64,000 nt of DNA. Origin: Ichthyophis bannanicus. Its lineage: Eukaryota; Chordata; Amphibia; Gymnophiona; Ichthyophiidae. Below are positions 1-11,991 of the stretch, in pieces. The DNA lies in the NCBI GenBank assembly GCA_033557465.1, contig CM066033.1, forward strand, positions 229,712,109 through 229,776,108, in the 5' to 3' direction. Numbering within the stretch: position 1 is the first letter of the stretch; each line of letters begins with the position of its first letter. Position numbers and translations under genes: made by a program. Under the pieces are notes generated by a model that saw nothing but the letters and a program-made list of their open reading frames with translations, was not told the DNA's origin and did not search any database.

Positions 1-1000
1 ATATGTATATGTTTTCATGTGCACAAATTACAGAAAAGTAACAATTTGGCAAAATAATGCATTATATTAAAACTGTGCAAACTGACTTACAAACATTTTG
101 CACTTTTATAGTCTTTATTTTGCTCAGTTTCTAGATGTGATTGCAAGCATGCGCTCATGTCAAAAGTACTAACCGGTGAAAATTCAGCATTATTTTTCAT
201 GTATAGATGTGTTCAGTATATTTTTGCAGTGTTTATACAGGCAAGCCATTTTGTATTTCTATAGGCTGGATTCATTTTTCTAAGCGGTCCAGGTCAGGCT
301 TTCACGGCGCATTAGATCAGGCTGGCAGGAAGATTTCTTATGGCTGAAAGAGCTCGCCGGCATTGCCTATAACTCTTGACAACAAACCTGTAGCAATTAG
401 AAGGCAGGTAAGTAGCCACCGAAGAAAGAAATCTGGCAGCCAGGTCAGAAACAGAAACCAAGCAAAGTTAATTGCCTTTTGGACCCGTCAGGTAAAACTG
501 ACTCTGATTTAATCTGGCAGTATGTCACAAGAATAGTCTGGAAAAAATATTCAAGCCACATGGGAATTCTTAGGTATTCCAATATTTATTTGAAAAATAA
601 AAAACAGCATACATTTCTTGGAAAGTTCTCTTCTTCTGCTTACATAGTGACACTGCATCATTTATAGTCAAACTCTAAATGGGGTTAACCTGAGGTCAGT
701 AGTGATATCATTTCCTTTCTCTTAATAGCAGATGCATTTGCATGTGTAATTATCCTTATTCCTAGAGTTGAAATATTGCAGGCTGCTTATTTTCGTTTCT
801 TGCATACTTCATATAGTTTATTGCTTACGGAAAATTTTATCGTGAAATTACTCTGGTAGTACTAAGTCACAAGATTTTCAACTCAACAGTTTCTACATAA
901 TTTTCCTCTCTGACAGTCTCTTTCAGTCTAAATCTATTTTCATTTCACTTTTTTAAAGTCATTTAGCTCACTTCACCCCATGATTCTGGGCCTTTACTTA
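1..1000. other. AT-rich non-coding DNA, nothing recognised
   Basis: The stretch has only short random open frames (the longest is about 60 codons) with no family motif. I see no TIRs, simple repeats or LINE protein similarity. It is probably unique intergenic or intronic sequence or very old repeat. Confidence 0.5.
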
Positions 1001-1434
1001 GGGGACTATTTACTAAAGTGCACTTCCAGTAGTGTGGGGTTCAGTGTGTGTCAAGTCTGCCACAGTAAAATGCCTACAGGTTGAAAATGTAGGAGCACTA
1101 AGAATTCCCTACTACCCCAGTAGCATAGGTTGGAGTGGAGATTGGGAGGTTCTGTGACTTTCACATCATACATGTCATGAGGTTTTGCGGTGCATGCTCT
1201 CCTGCAATGTTGCTCTTAGAGCGGGGGCACTTACCGTCACCTCAGTTCTAATTAAGTACACCCACTCTGATCTTGCCAAAAGTAACGAGCATGGGGATGG
1301 AGCACAACCCACACTAGCAAGATGAGGACATTCTACATACACCTCCATTTAATAGCACGGGCCGAGCGCCATCTTTGTGCTGGTTTTCATAGCTGATCAT
1401 GCACTACCCATGCAAATCTTAGTAAACATGCCCC
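1001..1434. mobile_element. Short TIR element, GGGGCATGTTTACTAA family, copy 1
   Basis: The left end reads GGGGACTATTTACTAAAG and the right end CTTAGTAAACATGCCCC, which are near-perfect inverted copies. A second copy with the same ends lies at 40,518-40,957. There is no coding capacity, so this is a non-autonomous DNA transposon. The flanks (ctta on the left, tag on the right) do not give a clean duplication. The superfamily is unassigned; a 3-bp target duplication in the other copy would suit Harbinger-like elements. Confidence 0.6.
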
Positions 1435-1507
1435 TAGTGAATAGAGTTAGATATTTGGGATTTGCCAGGTACCACCATCGTCGAGCGCCATTCAAGTCAA
1501 ACAAATA

Positions 1508-2188
1508 GTTAAGAACATAAGAATATAAGATATGCCATACTGGGTCAGACCAAGGTCCATCAAGCCCAATATCCTGTTTCCAACAGTGGCCAATCTAGGT
1601 CATACGTACCTAGCAATATCCCCAAGAGACACAGGTTCCACAATACTTGTATTGGGTCAAGCATTGATATCCTGGGTCCCTTTTTAATAATGGGTTATGG
1701 ACCTTTCCTCCAGGAACTTGTCCAAACCTTTTTTAAACCCAGCTACACTAACAGCCTTTACTACATCCTCCGGTAACAAATTCCAGAGTTGATCACACGT
1801 TGAGTGAAAAAATATTTTCTTTTATTTGTCTTAAATAGCTTACCCTGTAGTTTCATTACATGTCCCCTAGTCTTTCTATATTCTGATAGCATAAACAATC
1901 GATCTACGTTTATCCGTTCCACTTCATTCATTAATTTATAGACCTCTATCATATCTCCCCTCAGCCGTCTCTTTTCCAGGTTAAAGAGCCCTAACCTTTG
2001 TAGCCTCTCTCCATAGGAGTAGCCTTCCATCCCCTTTACCATTTTGGTGGCTCTTCTCTGTACCTTTTCTAATAATGCTATATCCTTTTTAAGATACAGC
2101 GACCAGAATTGCACACAATATTCAAGGTGCGGTCGTACCATGGAACGATATAGAGGCATTATAATATCCTTTGTTTTATTTTCCATTG
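1508..2188 (-). mobile_element. CR1-like LINE, 5'-truncated 3' end
   Basis: Reading the minus strand, 2186-1761 encodes the end of a CR1-type ORF2. It has the family phrases [32 protein letters not shown] and GLFNLEKRRLRGDMIEVYKL, then KYFFTQRVIN. Below it lies the 3' untranslated end, which on the plus strand begins taagaacataagaatataag, an octamer-like terminus. The same 3' end recurs at 32,126 and 34,855, so all three belong to one subfamily. The endonuclease and the reverse-transcriptase core are missing, which is usual for 5'-truncated copies. It is inactive. Confidence 0.85.
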
Positions 2189-2399
2189 GGAATGGTAACT
2201 GAGTCTTTGCTTTCTACAGATGAGTAAACTTCCTTTGTACTGAGAATAGCGTTTACCAATCTGCATTTGGTCAGGCAGGTTAGGGCCTTTGTTCATCGCT
2301 CTGAGCTTTAGCCTATTCTAGAGGCACTAGCCCTGTCCCATTTGGATCGTTATAGGTCTCTGTAGCGTCATTTGCCAAAAAAACAACTTACCTAAATAT

Positions 2400-2785
2400 A
2401 ATTAGTTCAGAACACTGCAGCCAAGCTGATAACATTTCAAAAACATTGGGACATAGCCACCCCACTCTTAAGTGTTTCACATTGATTGTCTCTGGAATAC
2501 CGTGTCCAGTTTAAGATCCTTGCATTCAGAGTTTTCAGAATACTAAAGAATAGCGTCAAACTACCTAGAAGTGTACATGCAGTGTTATTCTTCCCTCTTG
2601 TGCTCTTCGTTGCGGCCAGGTCTGTTTGTTATTCCTGTCCTCTTCGAAGGATGTTTGATTGTGTCAAATCATATGAAGTCTTTTACAAGCAGGACTCCTA
2701 TGCTTTGTAAGGCATTACCCTCAGATGTCAAGTCTGAATCATCTTATCTAGATTTCTGGAAAAATTTGAAACATAGGGGCCGATA
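2400..2785 (+). pseudogene. L2/Rex-like LINE ORF2 C-terminal fragment
   Basis: Translated on the plus strand with frame changes, this region resembles the segment after the reverse-transcriptase domain of L2 or Rex-type LINEs. NTAAKLI is followed by LEYRVQFKILAFRVF (usual form WLPIxYRIxFKILLLTFK) and then by a form of LCKALPSDVKSESSYLDF (usual form WNSLPxDIRSxxSLxxFK). Several stops and frameshifts break it. It could equally be an old CR1-group fragment. No ends or target duplication are visible. Confidence 0.55.
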
Positions 2786-2852
2786 TTCAAGGGTGGCAGT
2801 CAGCAGCTTAATTTAAATGTTGGCTCTGACAGTTGCAACCGCAGCTGCCATT

Positions 2853-2854
2853 CA

Positions 2855-2890
<36 letters not shown>
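2853..2890 (+). repeat. (ATT)n microsatellite
   Basis: About twelve uninterrupted ATT units. It sits at the 3' tip of the minus-strand L2-like LINE and is best read as its 3' tail. Confidence 0.9.
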
Positions 2891-2892
<2 letters not shown>

Positions 2893-3502
2893 AGACGTAT
2901 AAAGCGCTGCAACATACGAAGCGCTGTACAAACATAGAAGAGAGACAGTCCCTGCTCATCAGAGCTCACAATCTAATAAGGCAGAAAACAAAATGTTACA
3001 TTATACAAATAACAAATATTTACAGGACAAAGTAAGCAAATGTTGATAGAGAGATCAAGATAGGGTAAGACAGGAATGGAAAGCAATAGTGAAGAGGTGG
3101 GATTTTAGTCTGGACTTGAAAATGGCCAGGGAGGACGCCTGGCGCACAGAGATAGGAAGACTATTCCCAGCAAAGGGGGCTGCCAGTTGGAAGGAGCGAA
3201 GTCTGGAATTGGCAGTACGAGTAAAGGGCACAGATAAACGAAGACTGTTAGAAGAGCGAAGCAACCGAGAGGGGGTGTAAGGAGAGATGAGAGATGAAAG
3301 GTACTGGGGGGGCAGAAGAGTGAATATATTTATAGGTCAGGAGGAGAAGTTTAAATTGGATACGGAGACGGATGGGAAGCCAATGAAGCGACATGAGGAG
3401 AGGAGTGATGTGGGAAAAATGAGACTGGCGGAAAATGAGTCGAGCAGCGGGGTGTTGAATTGACTGAAGAGGAAAGAGGTGGCTTGCAGGGAGGCCGGCA
3501 AT

Positions 3503-3785
3503 CTTTATTTCTTTATCTTTATCTTTATTTCCACACTTGATAAACCGCTTACGTCAAGACATTAAAGCGGTGTACAAATAAAATAAAAGGTCAACACTGC
3601 AAACTACGGAAAAAGGAACATCAAAAATGACAGGAAAGAAAGAGAGAGAATAGCGCAAAATAAAAGACCATAAACGTCAAACAATAATCAGAACCAAACA
3701 CAACCAACACAGACAAACAGGGGAAAGACAGGACCAAACGCGGCTGGAATGGAACAGCAACCTACGGCTGCATCAGGGAGGAGGG
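3503..3785 (-). mobile_element. Short insertion inside the L2-like LINE
   Basis: The L2-like reading frame stops near 3,785 and resumes near 3,497. Between them the minus strand ends in ...gtacaccgctttaatgtcttgacgtaagcggtttatc and a (aaagat)n tail. That ending resembles the 3' tails at 31,915 and 38,940, so this is probably a SINE or a 5'-truncated LINE. The exact ends and target duplication were not resolved. Confidence 0.45.
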
Positions 3786-4134
3786 TCAGGGGGGAGGTCG
3801 AAGGCTTTTTGAGAACGTTACAATAATCAAGACGGGAGGTGATTAAGGAGTGGACAATCAATTTAGTGGTGTCAACAGAGAGGAAGGGGCGAATTTTGGA
3901 AATATTGTATAGAAAGAAACGACAAGTTTTAGCAATGAGCTGGATATGTGAAGAGAAAGAGAGAGAGGAATCGAAGATAACACCAAGGTTACGTGCTGAA
4001 GAAACAGGGAGGAGTACAGAGTTATCAACAGAGAGAGAGAGAAAGGGGAAATTGTGGGGGAAGCATTCGGGGGAAAGATAAGAAACTCAGTTTTGGCCAT
4101 GTTCATTTATTTTAGTATTTAGCTTACGCCTTTC

Positions 4135-4328
4135 CAGTAATAGTTGAAGGCGAGTTAAAATGAGGTATTATAGGCATTTCCCTGTCCCCAAAGGGCTTAC
4201 AATCTAAGCATGTGCCTGAAGCAGTGGAGGGTTAAGTGACTTGCCCAAAGCGTGACAGTGGGAACTGAACGCTGGTCTTTCTGGTCCCAGGCTATACCCT
4301 AACCACTAAGGTACTCCTCCACTCTACT
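4135..4328 (-). mobile_element. tRNA-derived SINE, minus-strand copy
   Basis: The reverse complement starts AGTGGAGGAGTACCTTAGTGG, which holds a tRNA-like A box. It continues with a decayed B box (GTTCAGTTCCC) and then a CORE/MIR-like block, TTGGGCAAGTCACTTAACCCTCC. Better-preserved copies of the same family lie at 21,840 and 35,688. The 3' tail is not clear here. Confidence 0.7.
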
Positions 4329-4329
4329 C

Positions 4330-6764
4330 CAAGTGGATGGCTTATACAGACAGCCGCTCAAAATTACTGCTAATTGGATAAGTTTGCTCTTGCTCCTGTC
4401 TCTCTCCAAACCAAGCCCCTTCACCACACAGAAGTGTTGGGCCCGTTAGAGGGATTTTCAGCCCAATATTCTTGGTATAGCATACGAAAATCTATGGATA
4501 ATGATCTTATACTTTCACCAGCTACCAGTGCTTGTATAAGTCTGTTTTAATATTGGTTTGATGGTTTTTGAATATTGGGTCAATATACAAAAATAATTAT
4601 CCATATAGTGGCAGCCACAATAGAGGCAATTTTATAGCAGGTCGCAAATGTGTGAAAGCCATCTAGTTGCCTACTGTTACCCTATTGTATAAAGACACAT
4701 AGGCACCTATATAGGAGTAAATACTAGGGGTAAACAGGCAGGAATCAACCTGGGAGCACAGCTTGGGAACAGGAGAAAATGTTAACATATAAAGTTCATG
4801 AATATACAGGTATTGTATAAATTATGTATTTAAATCATGACTCCACCTGCACCCTGCCCAAATTCCTTCCCTGAACACACCTACTTTAGCCTCAGCTAAA
4901 ATTAGGCACCTAATTGCATTGCGCACACTTTTATGCATGAGGTAGTTTTATAAGAGGTCTTTTACAAGCGTCTTCTGTCAAATCCTTATAAAATTCCCTC
5001 CTAGACATTAGGGTGGTAATTCTATAAAGGACATGTGGAATGGTATGTGCTAGAAACATGGGTAAATCCCTATTCTAAAAGACCTAAGCACTTGAATGGG
5101 TACTTATGCATGAGTTCTAAACAGTCGCTAGTCTGTGTGTCCCATCGCATCTACCTTCGGTTTGAGTATGCACAGAAGCAGAGCTTGGGCAGAATGTAGG
5201 CAAGGCCTTATTTTTTGCATGTAAGTTATAGAATCATAAAACTTGTATGCATTTCTAGCAAATCTAGGTGTGGACATTTACACAACTAGGCTCAGGCACA
5301 TCAGCATGCCCCTATTCTATGAAGTAAAGTATGCTCCAACTTTATTTTATAGAATAGGCCCCACATATGCCCATGGAAATGCACTTTAATTGCACAGGAG
5401 TTTATAGAGGGCAATTCTATAAACTCCTGCGCAGTTAAGCTGTGCTGCTAAATGCCTATTTGGGGCCTCTTTTATAAAGTGAATTACACATGTACTTTAC
5501 CTTATAAAATAGGGATGTAGACACACCACAATCTAGTTGCAGTAGCTATGCCTGCTCTAGAACAGGTATAAATGTCTGTGCCTAGATTCTTCAGAAATGC
5601 ACACAAGTTATAATATCATCATTTGTGCACACAAACTTGAGTTCCACCTAGGTTCTGCCTAAGCTCCGCCATTGTGCACACTGAAATGAAAGGACACACG
5701 GATGGACACGGATGTGCTTACAGAATGATGATGGGTTAAACCATGTACTTAAGTAAGCTAAGGACTTAATGCACATTAAGCAGCGCATAACTTTCCACAC
5801 CTCCCTTATGAAATCAGCCCCTAATTTTCATCAGCATTATCTAGATAGTGCTGCTATAAAATTATTACAGACTATTCCAACACTATCTGGATACCTGAGC
5901 AGAATGAGGACAGAACACAGGCCTCTGTACAGCAAATAGCAACGATATTCAATCCGTTATCGGTATAGCTATGTAGATAAAGTTAGGCCAGTAAAGGGGC
6001 TGTCTTAAAGTTACCTGGATAGCTATGAAGAGACCCCCCTAAGGGCCTGTTTTGTCAATATTCCTAAGAGCTGTAGTGGCTCTACCATGAGAATGCTTTC
6101 CGACCACTCTGTGCCCCATCCTGTTTCTAGAACAGAAGGGAGTGTTCCTGCCATGATGTAGTGCTGGGAGGATGCTTGCCTGAATTATGGAAGTAAAGGA
6201 GATGAAAACTGGGGGGAACTTTCAAAGGATATAAAGATCAAGCCCAAATTTGAATCCTAATCTTTGGCTCCACAGTCACTGTACAACAGTGTGGTGCTTC
6301 TGGCCCCTGGCTCTTTGGGCCAAGTACCTAGAGGAAAGGAGAAGGATTGGAGCAGCCCCTGAGCAAACCAAAGGACTACTCAAAGAGAGGTGTAGGAAGT
6401 TGTTCAAACTTGAGCACCATAAGGTGTCTCTTCCATGGATTCTGGAAGGAAAATTTAGGGCACAGATCCAGAGGAAAGATAAGCTATTCAGAGCTACCAC
6501 ATTTGGAAGATTCTGGCTTGGAGAGTATCCAGGTACTGAGGGAGAAAAGTGCCTACAACCCACTCAAGTTTCAGAGGACTTAATGGTTGTTTCCTATAAG
6601 GAGAAAAGAAATTCAAAGTTGTTCTCACTACAGACAGAACCAAGGATCTAGACTGTGTCAGGAATGCTGAGATTGGTAGTGTGCAGAACAGTTTTTTAGA
6701 TTGTTGATTTATTTACTTTGGAAGAGTTGTGACCTTCATGTATCTCATGACTGTAATCATGGGT
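4330..6764. other. Non-coding stretch with old short repeats
   Basis: There is no convincing coding region. A 133-codon open frame at 6,250-6,651 shows no motif I recognise and has another frame open across it, so I treat it as chance. Between about 4,980 and 5,830 the phrases 'ttataaaa(g)' and 'tctataaa' recur near short inverted segments. This suggests one or more old non-autonomous DNA elements without resolvable ends. Confidence 0.4.
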
Positions 6765-6877
6765 GGCCCAAGGGGGGTGCGGGGCCATGTGCGGAGATTA
6801 ATTGTGGGGCCTCATTTGCATAGGGAGCCTCATTTGCATAATTATTTACATAATGTTAACTTGCGTTTTTAGTAAAC

Positions 6878-7290
6878 ATGCCTCTTAATGAGTGTCTGGA
6901 TAAAGAAAGACTAACAGATTTCTACGTTACTATACTCCAGTGCCAACCACCAGGCCCATTAGGAAGTACTATAAACACTGACAATTTAGAACCCATAGCA
7001 AACCCACCATATAACAGCTCTGCCAGGACTCACAAAGCACCAAACCCTACCTATCAAAAGGCAACACTGCAAATATTAAACCAATACATCTCAGAGAATA
7101 CCAATACATCTCCTACTGGGGAAAGAGAACAAGTGGCATGGTCAAATAGAAACTACATAAACAGAATACCTCAGCTCGGTTACACATGCAGAACAAAGAC
7201 CGTCACCAAAGAACAAGGGATCACGATTTAGAAATAGGAAGACAATAATTAAACTGGGAACCCCAAAAGCCAAACTTGGGATGTACAGCA
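6878..7290 (+). repeat. Unclassified dispersed repeat, copy 1
   Basis: This region resembles 49,190-49,560. Both carry a run like 'agaatacctca(g)ctc(g)gt..acacatgcagaacaaagacc..caaagaacaagggatcac' followed by an AT-rich block and then a pyrimidine-rich block. The 117-codon open frame at 6,878-7,231 is not conserved in the other copy, so it is not a gene. The family is unidentified. Confidence 0.5.
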
Positions 7291-7789
7291 ACACTGGAGA
7301 AATAAAACTATAAATTAATTTCCTCTTGTACTAAACAAAACACAAAAAACGTTAACGATGCACATTTCCCAGAGCTGATATATTCCAGTTAATAAATTTA
7401 AAATAAAAAAGTATTTTTCTACCTTTTGTTGTTTGTGCATTTTCTTTTTCAGTTGCAATTGTTCCAGTCACTTTCTTCTGGTTTCTTCGTGTCTTCTGCG
7501 AGCTATCCATTTGTCCTTTCTTCTATATCCATTTTCTTTCTCTATATCTGCTTTAACATACTGATCTTTCCCCTTTTGCTCTTTCCCCTATTTCTTTCCT
7601 TATTCCTTTATCATCCACTCAAATTTCACCCTTCCATTCTCAATCCCCACTTACTCTCCCAATACCCGGCCCATCATAGACTTTTCTTCCCTCCCACACA
7701 AAATATCTTTTCCCCTCTCCATTCTCATTCGCCATCCCTTTCTAGTCCTCCCCCAAAATCAGCTCCCTTATAGTTCTAGACCCACCCAG

Positions 7790-8790
7790 CATCCTCCCCC
7801 TTGTAGTCCCATTCTCCCAAGCCTCCACATCAGCTCATTTCCAGTCCTAGCCCCCCATATGCTCTTTTCCAGTTCCATTCCAGCCCCCCATCAGCCCAGT
7901 TCCACTCCAAGCTCCCCCATCAGCCCATTTCCACCCCTATTCCAACTCCCATCAGCCCACTTACAGTCCTATTTCAGCCCCCATCAGCCCATTTCCAGTC
8001 CTATTTCAGCTCATCACCCATTTGCAGTCCATGTTCCCACCATCAGCCCATTTCTAGTCCTATTCCAGCTCCTCATCAGCCCATTTCCAGTCCTAGCCCC
8101 CCATAAGCTCTTTTCCAGTTCAATTCTAGTCCCCCATCAGGCCATTTCCACTCCAACCTCTCCCATCAGCCAATTTCCAATCCTAGCCCCCTCGTCAGCC
8201 CACTTCCAGTCCTATTCCAGCCCCATCAGCCCATTTCCAGTCCTAATCCAGCTCTTCATCAGCCAATTTCCAATTTTAGCCCTCCCAACACAGCCCATTT
8301 CCAGTCCTAGCCCCCCCCCACCATCACAGCTCATTTCCAGTCCAAGTTAACCCCCCACCATCACATCCCATTTCCAGTCCTAGCCACCCCCCACCATTAC
8401 AGCTCATTTCCAGTCAAGTTAACCCCCCCACCATCACATCACATTTGCAGTCCTAGCCCCCCATTACAGCCCATATCCAGTCCGTTCCCCCCCTTCCATC
8501 ACAGCCCTTTTCGTCCGTTTCCCCCCCCCCCCCCCGGCCACCACCATCGCAGCCCATTTTGTCCGTTCCCCCCCCATCACCGCCCATGTCCAGTCCGTTT
8601 CCGCCCCCCACCATCACAACCCATTTCCAGTCCATTTCCCCCCCCCACGATCACAGCCCATTAGCAGTCCTATCCCCCTCCCCCCCCCCCCACCATCACA
8701 GCCTACTTCCAGTCCATTCCCCCCCCCCCCCCCATCACAGGCCATTTTCAGTCCAAGATGTTCCCCCCTGATCACAGCCCATCCATTCCT
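7790..8790 (+). repeat. C-rich minisatellite array
   Basis: A degenerate unit of about 30-47 bp built on 'ccatcagcccatttccagtcctag-ccccc' is repeated many times. The second half (8,340-8,790) is richer in CCACCATCACAGCCC and in C runs up to 15 or so. Open frames through it (such as the 163-codon one at 7,859) arise from the repeat itself and are not genes. Confidence 0.85.
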
Positions 8791-8832
8791 AGCCCCCCCC
8801 CCTCTGAAGAGCCCTTCGGCCGTCTAAGGGGT

Positions 8833-9100
8833 TGCAGAGGGAGCTGGGGAAGCCCGCGCGAGGCCCCGGCTCCCTCTGCACAGCCGGCAGCGTGAGGAGT
8901 CTTAGTCTTTTCCCTCACGCTGTTGGCTGTATCTGTGAAGCTGCGAATGCCGGGAAAGGTTAAATGGTATTGCCTTTAACCTCTCCCGGCATTCGCGGCT
9001 TCACAGATACAGCCGACAGCGTGAGGGAAAAGACTCCTCACACTGCTGGCTGTGCAGACGGAGCCGGGGCCTCGCGTGGGTTTCCCTGGCTCCCTCTGCA
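8833..9100. repeat. 268-bp near-perfect palindrome
   Basis: The arm from TGCAGAGGGAGC rightward is repeated as its reverse complement ending GCTCCCTCTGCA. The centre is near 8,967, with a loop of roughly ten bases around AAATGGTATTGCC. Both arms contain the block CAGCGTGAGG(G)AAAAGACTC and the CCGGGA/GCATTCG block. A transcript would fold into one long hairpin. It directly abuts the minisatellite, and the sequence GGCCGGCCCTG lies just outside at about 9,186-9,196. It may be the core of a foldback or hAT-like element. Confidence 0.85.
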
Positions 9101-9755
9101 GCCGTCCATTGAGCGGGAATGGAGTTCACGCAGGGCCCCCTGAAGCGCAGAGCCCTGTGCGAAAAACATTCTCGCTCAATGGACAGGCCGGCCCTGACTG
9201 TAATATATTTGAGTGAATTTAGTACGTTTTTCATTTTGGTTCAGAACAAACCTTTTGAGCCTGAATGAAATTTTGGTTGGTTCTGAAAAGGCAGGAGTTC
9301 ATGCTGTCCGAGTGTAATAGACCTCCCAAGATTTTCCTGGTCCCACCACAAGAACCTTTTCCAAAATCCAAGAGTCAGAATTTGCGGGATTGGTCTGGCT
9401 CTTGAAATAGATGCCCCCAGGCTGTCTGGTAGAATTGCACACCACTGAAAGGGACATACAGCCTATAAGAGGTTACAGCTCCATGAATAGTGGACTGAAT
9501 ATTGCTGCTGTCCATACAATAGTGGTGCTCACTGCTCCATATGTATATTCAGACTTCTAGACATCTTGCTGACCACCTAATTTCATACCTTTCCTCGAAT
9601 GTCATTCGCTCTTCACAGAGAAATCTTTTGCTAGTGCTGGTGACTACCTGCGAGTCAGTTTTCCCTTGTGTAGCCCCTGCATTATGGAATTAACTCCCAG
9701 ACCATCTTAGACTAGAGCCATCATACACTATAGTCAAGATTGCATTAAAAACCTG

Positions 9756-10242
9756 AGGCCCAATTTTGAGCTGAGCAGTGCTATGCATCATTTCAGCGCA
9801 TAACCCGCCCTCTTCCTGCCTAACTCAGATTTTCCATGCCGGGATCATTTGCGGCCCCAGCATCAAAAATCTGGGTGTCATTGCATAGACAGGAAGCTGT
9901 AGGAGCAACCATGTAGCATCGATTTTTGATGCTACATGATTAGACCCAGCACCTTAAAGATAGGCGAGGTGTTCCACACCTACCTTTAAGGTGCAGAGCA
10001 TTAACCATGTAGCATTGAAAATCGGTGCTACATGGGTAGCGCCATGGCCCACCTCTGTTCCACCCTGGAACACCCCTAATACGCCCCGATGCTATGCAGA
10101 TAGCATCTTGGGTGCATTAGGGATATATCTGGGATTTTCGAAAGGCACTACCCGTGAAGGTGCCCTTTGAAAATCCCAAATAAGGCATTTACATAGGTAA
10201 CTATGGAGGTTACCTGTGTAAATGCCTTCAAAAATTGGGTCC
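9756..10242. mobile_element. Serial-hairpin element, family B, copy 1
   Basis: The terminal repeats are AGGCCCAATTTT on the left and AAAATTGGGTCC on the right. Inside are at least six consecutive hairpins. Examples are CAGATTTTCCATGCC/GGCATCAAAAATCTG-like arms near 9,830-9,880; CATGTAGCATCGATTTTTGATGCTACATG; CACCTTAAAGATAGG paired with CCTACCTTTAAGGTG; GGGATTTTCGAAAGGCAC paired with GTGCCCTTTGAAAATCCC; and AAGGCATTTACATAGGTAAC paired with GTTACCTGTGTAAATGCCTT. There is no coding capacity. A related copy is at 12,567-13,020. Confidence 0.7.
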
Positions 10243-10558
10243 TTGTTTCTTTACCACATGCCCCACAAAGTATATGCCAAGGACCATACAAAATGGCACC
10301 TTGAAGCCATTCTGCAGACCTCCGTAATATACATCTGGATGGGTTACTATGGAGCTCCATGAGCGCACCAGGCTAGTAAACTATCCTGCATATGGAGATA
10401 TAATAGTCACATCTGGTTGGTCACAATGCAACCAACACTGAATATCCAGTGCCTGTCCATCACTGCAAGGCACTGCAAGGTCTGAATTTCTCACCACACT
10501 CTAAGAGATACTGGTACTATCTGTGTGGCCAAGCACAAGGCGCTGTCCAGGCCATAGG

Positions 10559-10772
10559 CTGTGTATGAGGTGCCATGCGAGGTGTAAGCCATGGAGATAG
10601 AAGTAGGTGGCTGCCTTAGGAATGGGCATAGAGATGTTAACTTTCGTTATCTAGGTGTGAGACCAAGCTCTGAGGGATAGATAAGGAAAGTCAACATCTC
10701 TATGCCCATTCCTAAGGCAGCTACCTACTTCTACATCCATGGATTACACTTGTCATGGCACCTCATACACAG
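10559..10772. repeat. Inverted repeat, 92-bp arms, 30-bp spacer
   Basis: The arm 10,559-10,650 begins CTGTGTATGAGGTGCCATG and contains TAGGAATGGGCATAGAGATG. It is repeated in reverse complement at 10,681-10,772, ending CATGGCACCTCATACACAG. Only a few mismatches separate the arms. No open frame or target duplication was found, so it may be a foldback element or a recent inverted duplication. Confidence 0.85.
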
Positions 10773-10999
10773 AAATGGTGTGGATTGCACAAAGCACAGA
10801 TATGACCATATCTCCCCCCTGATGGAATGTGAATAGATTAGCACATCAAAGGGCCTATGCTGGACCCCCTGATATTATCACAAAGATATGATACCTCTCT
10901 TCAGCAATCGGTGCAATAGGCCCTTCTAAAGATACCCAGAAGGACCAGATATAAGCATACAGCACCAGTGTGATAACAGTGCCCAAACCTGGATGCTTG

Positions 11000-11990
11000 C
11001 ATCTTTGGCACCATGGCTCACTCATTGTGGCAGGCTATGGTGCCACATAATGTCTCTCAACCCTGACGGTCATGCAGAATAATCATTAACACCTCCTATA
11101 CAGACTTTTGAGGACACTGCCCATCTCCAAACCTCATCTACACTCTTCCACTCGTGTAACAAGACAAGGTTACATGGAAAGGAGGGCCATGTTTACTGCA
11201 TGGTCTATGGAAACCTGCATGGACCAAGACCAGAGTCACTGGTCAGCAGATCTAGCTTCCTGGATTTCTCTCTCTCTTCTTTGTTTCTTTGTCAGTCTGT
11301 GCAGTCTGTTACTGTGAGGAAGAGTACGGAGTGAAGGAGAGCTGCATCTCAACTGGAACTGCAAAGTAAATTGTGGCATTAACAGTAGCTGCAGTGAATG
11401 TGGGAAGGATAGCCCATGCTTAGAAAAGCCCAAAAGAATTCTCTCAAGCTGGAGGAGGGCTCTGGGCACGCTTGTTCCATCAGATGCCACCACCAGCAAT
11501 GGTGCCTGCACTACCCTGCTTGTCTATGGAGAACCAAAATGACAGCAACTCATGTATCTAAGTTACACTGAAAGCCTCTTTCCCCTTTTTATTGATTTGA
11601 AGTGACTCAAATAAAATCTAAAATGTCTTCTCCATTCAGGGCCACCATTTGGCACATTCCAAACACATTTGCTATTTTTTATTTGATCTTGAGACTATTC
11701 TGCAACAAAGATTTCTTAGGTGGCCATGTTTTCCAACAAACTTAGAATGAGGTATTTAAAGAAATGTTCTTCTCATCTTCATGCAGCATTTCCTTCTGTG
11801 TATTTTATTTCCTGACTTATTTACCATTTCATGATATAGTCCTTGACTCCTGTTCAGAAGCAAATTTTCAAAGACTTCTCTGATTTTTATGTTAGGGAGT
11901 TAAAGAGAGTTACTAATATATCTTAAATTTTTTCAGGATGTTGGAAGAAGCTAAAAGATTCCTATAAAGATAACTAGCATGAGGTTGTTG
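11000..11990. other. Nothing recognised
   Basis: Short random open frames only (up to 91 codons), with no motif. I saw no inverted or tandem repeats. Confidence 0.4.
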
Positions 11991-11991
11991 T

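Larger units (their letters stand above)
2853..4106 (-). mobile_element. L2-like LINE, decayed, with (ATT)n 3' tail
   Basis: On the minus strand, 4106-3858 encodes a reverse-transcriptase segment starting NMAKTEFLIFPP. It is followed, in another frame, by the family phrase on slow-moving helices (SxLSxSxHISS...FxLYNIxKxxPF). After an insertion (about 3,503-3,785), 3,497-3,055 continues with HITPLLMSLHWLPIRLRIQF and ends in NSLPISVRQASSLAIFKSR. The 3' end holds the GCGCTGTACAA-type tail and a (TTA)n tract at 2,853-2,890, the usual microsatellite tail of L2-group LINEs. Frameshifts make it inactive. Confidence 0.75.

Noticed and set aside
6250..6651. 133-codon plus-strand frame
   Set aside because: No motif, no splice-site context I could defend, and a second frame is open through the same DNA.
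7859..8350. 163-codon Pro/Ser frame that looks like a repetitive protein
   Set aside because: It follows exactly the minisatellite unit; the unit length varies and is not always a multiple of three, so it is not a maintained coding repeat.
7790..8790. Possible CRISPR-like array (regular repeats)
   Set aside because: Repeats are degenerate, without unique spacers, and the DNA is vertebrate; it is a minisatellite.
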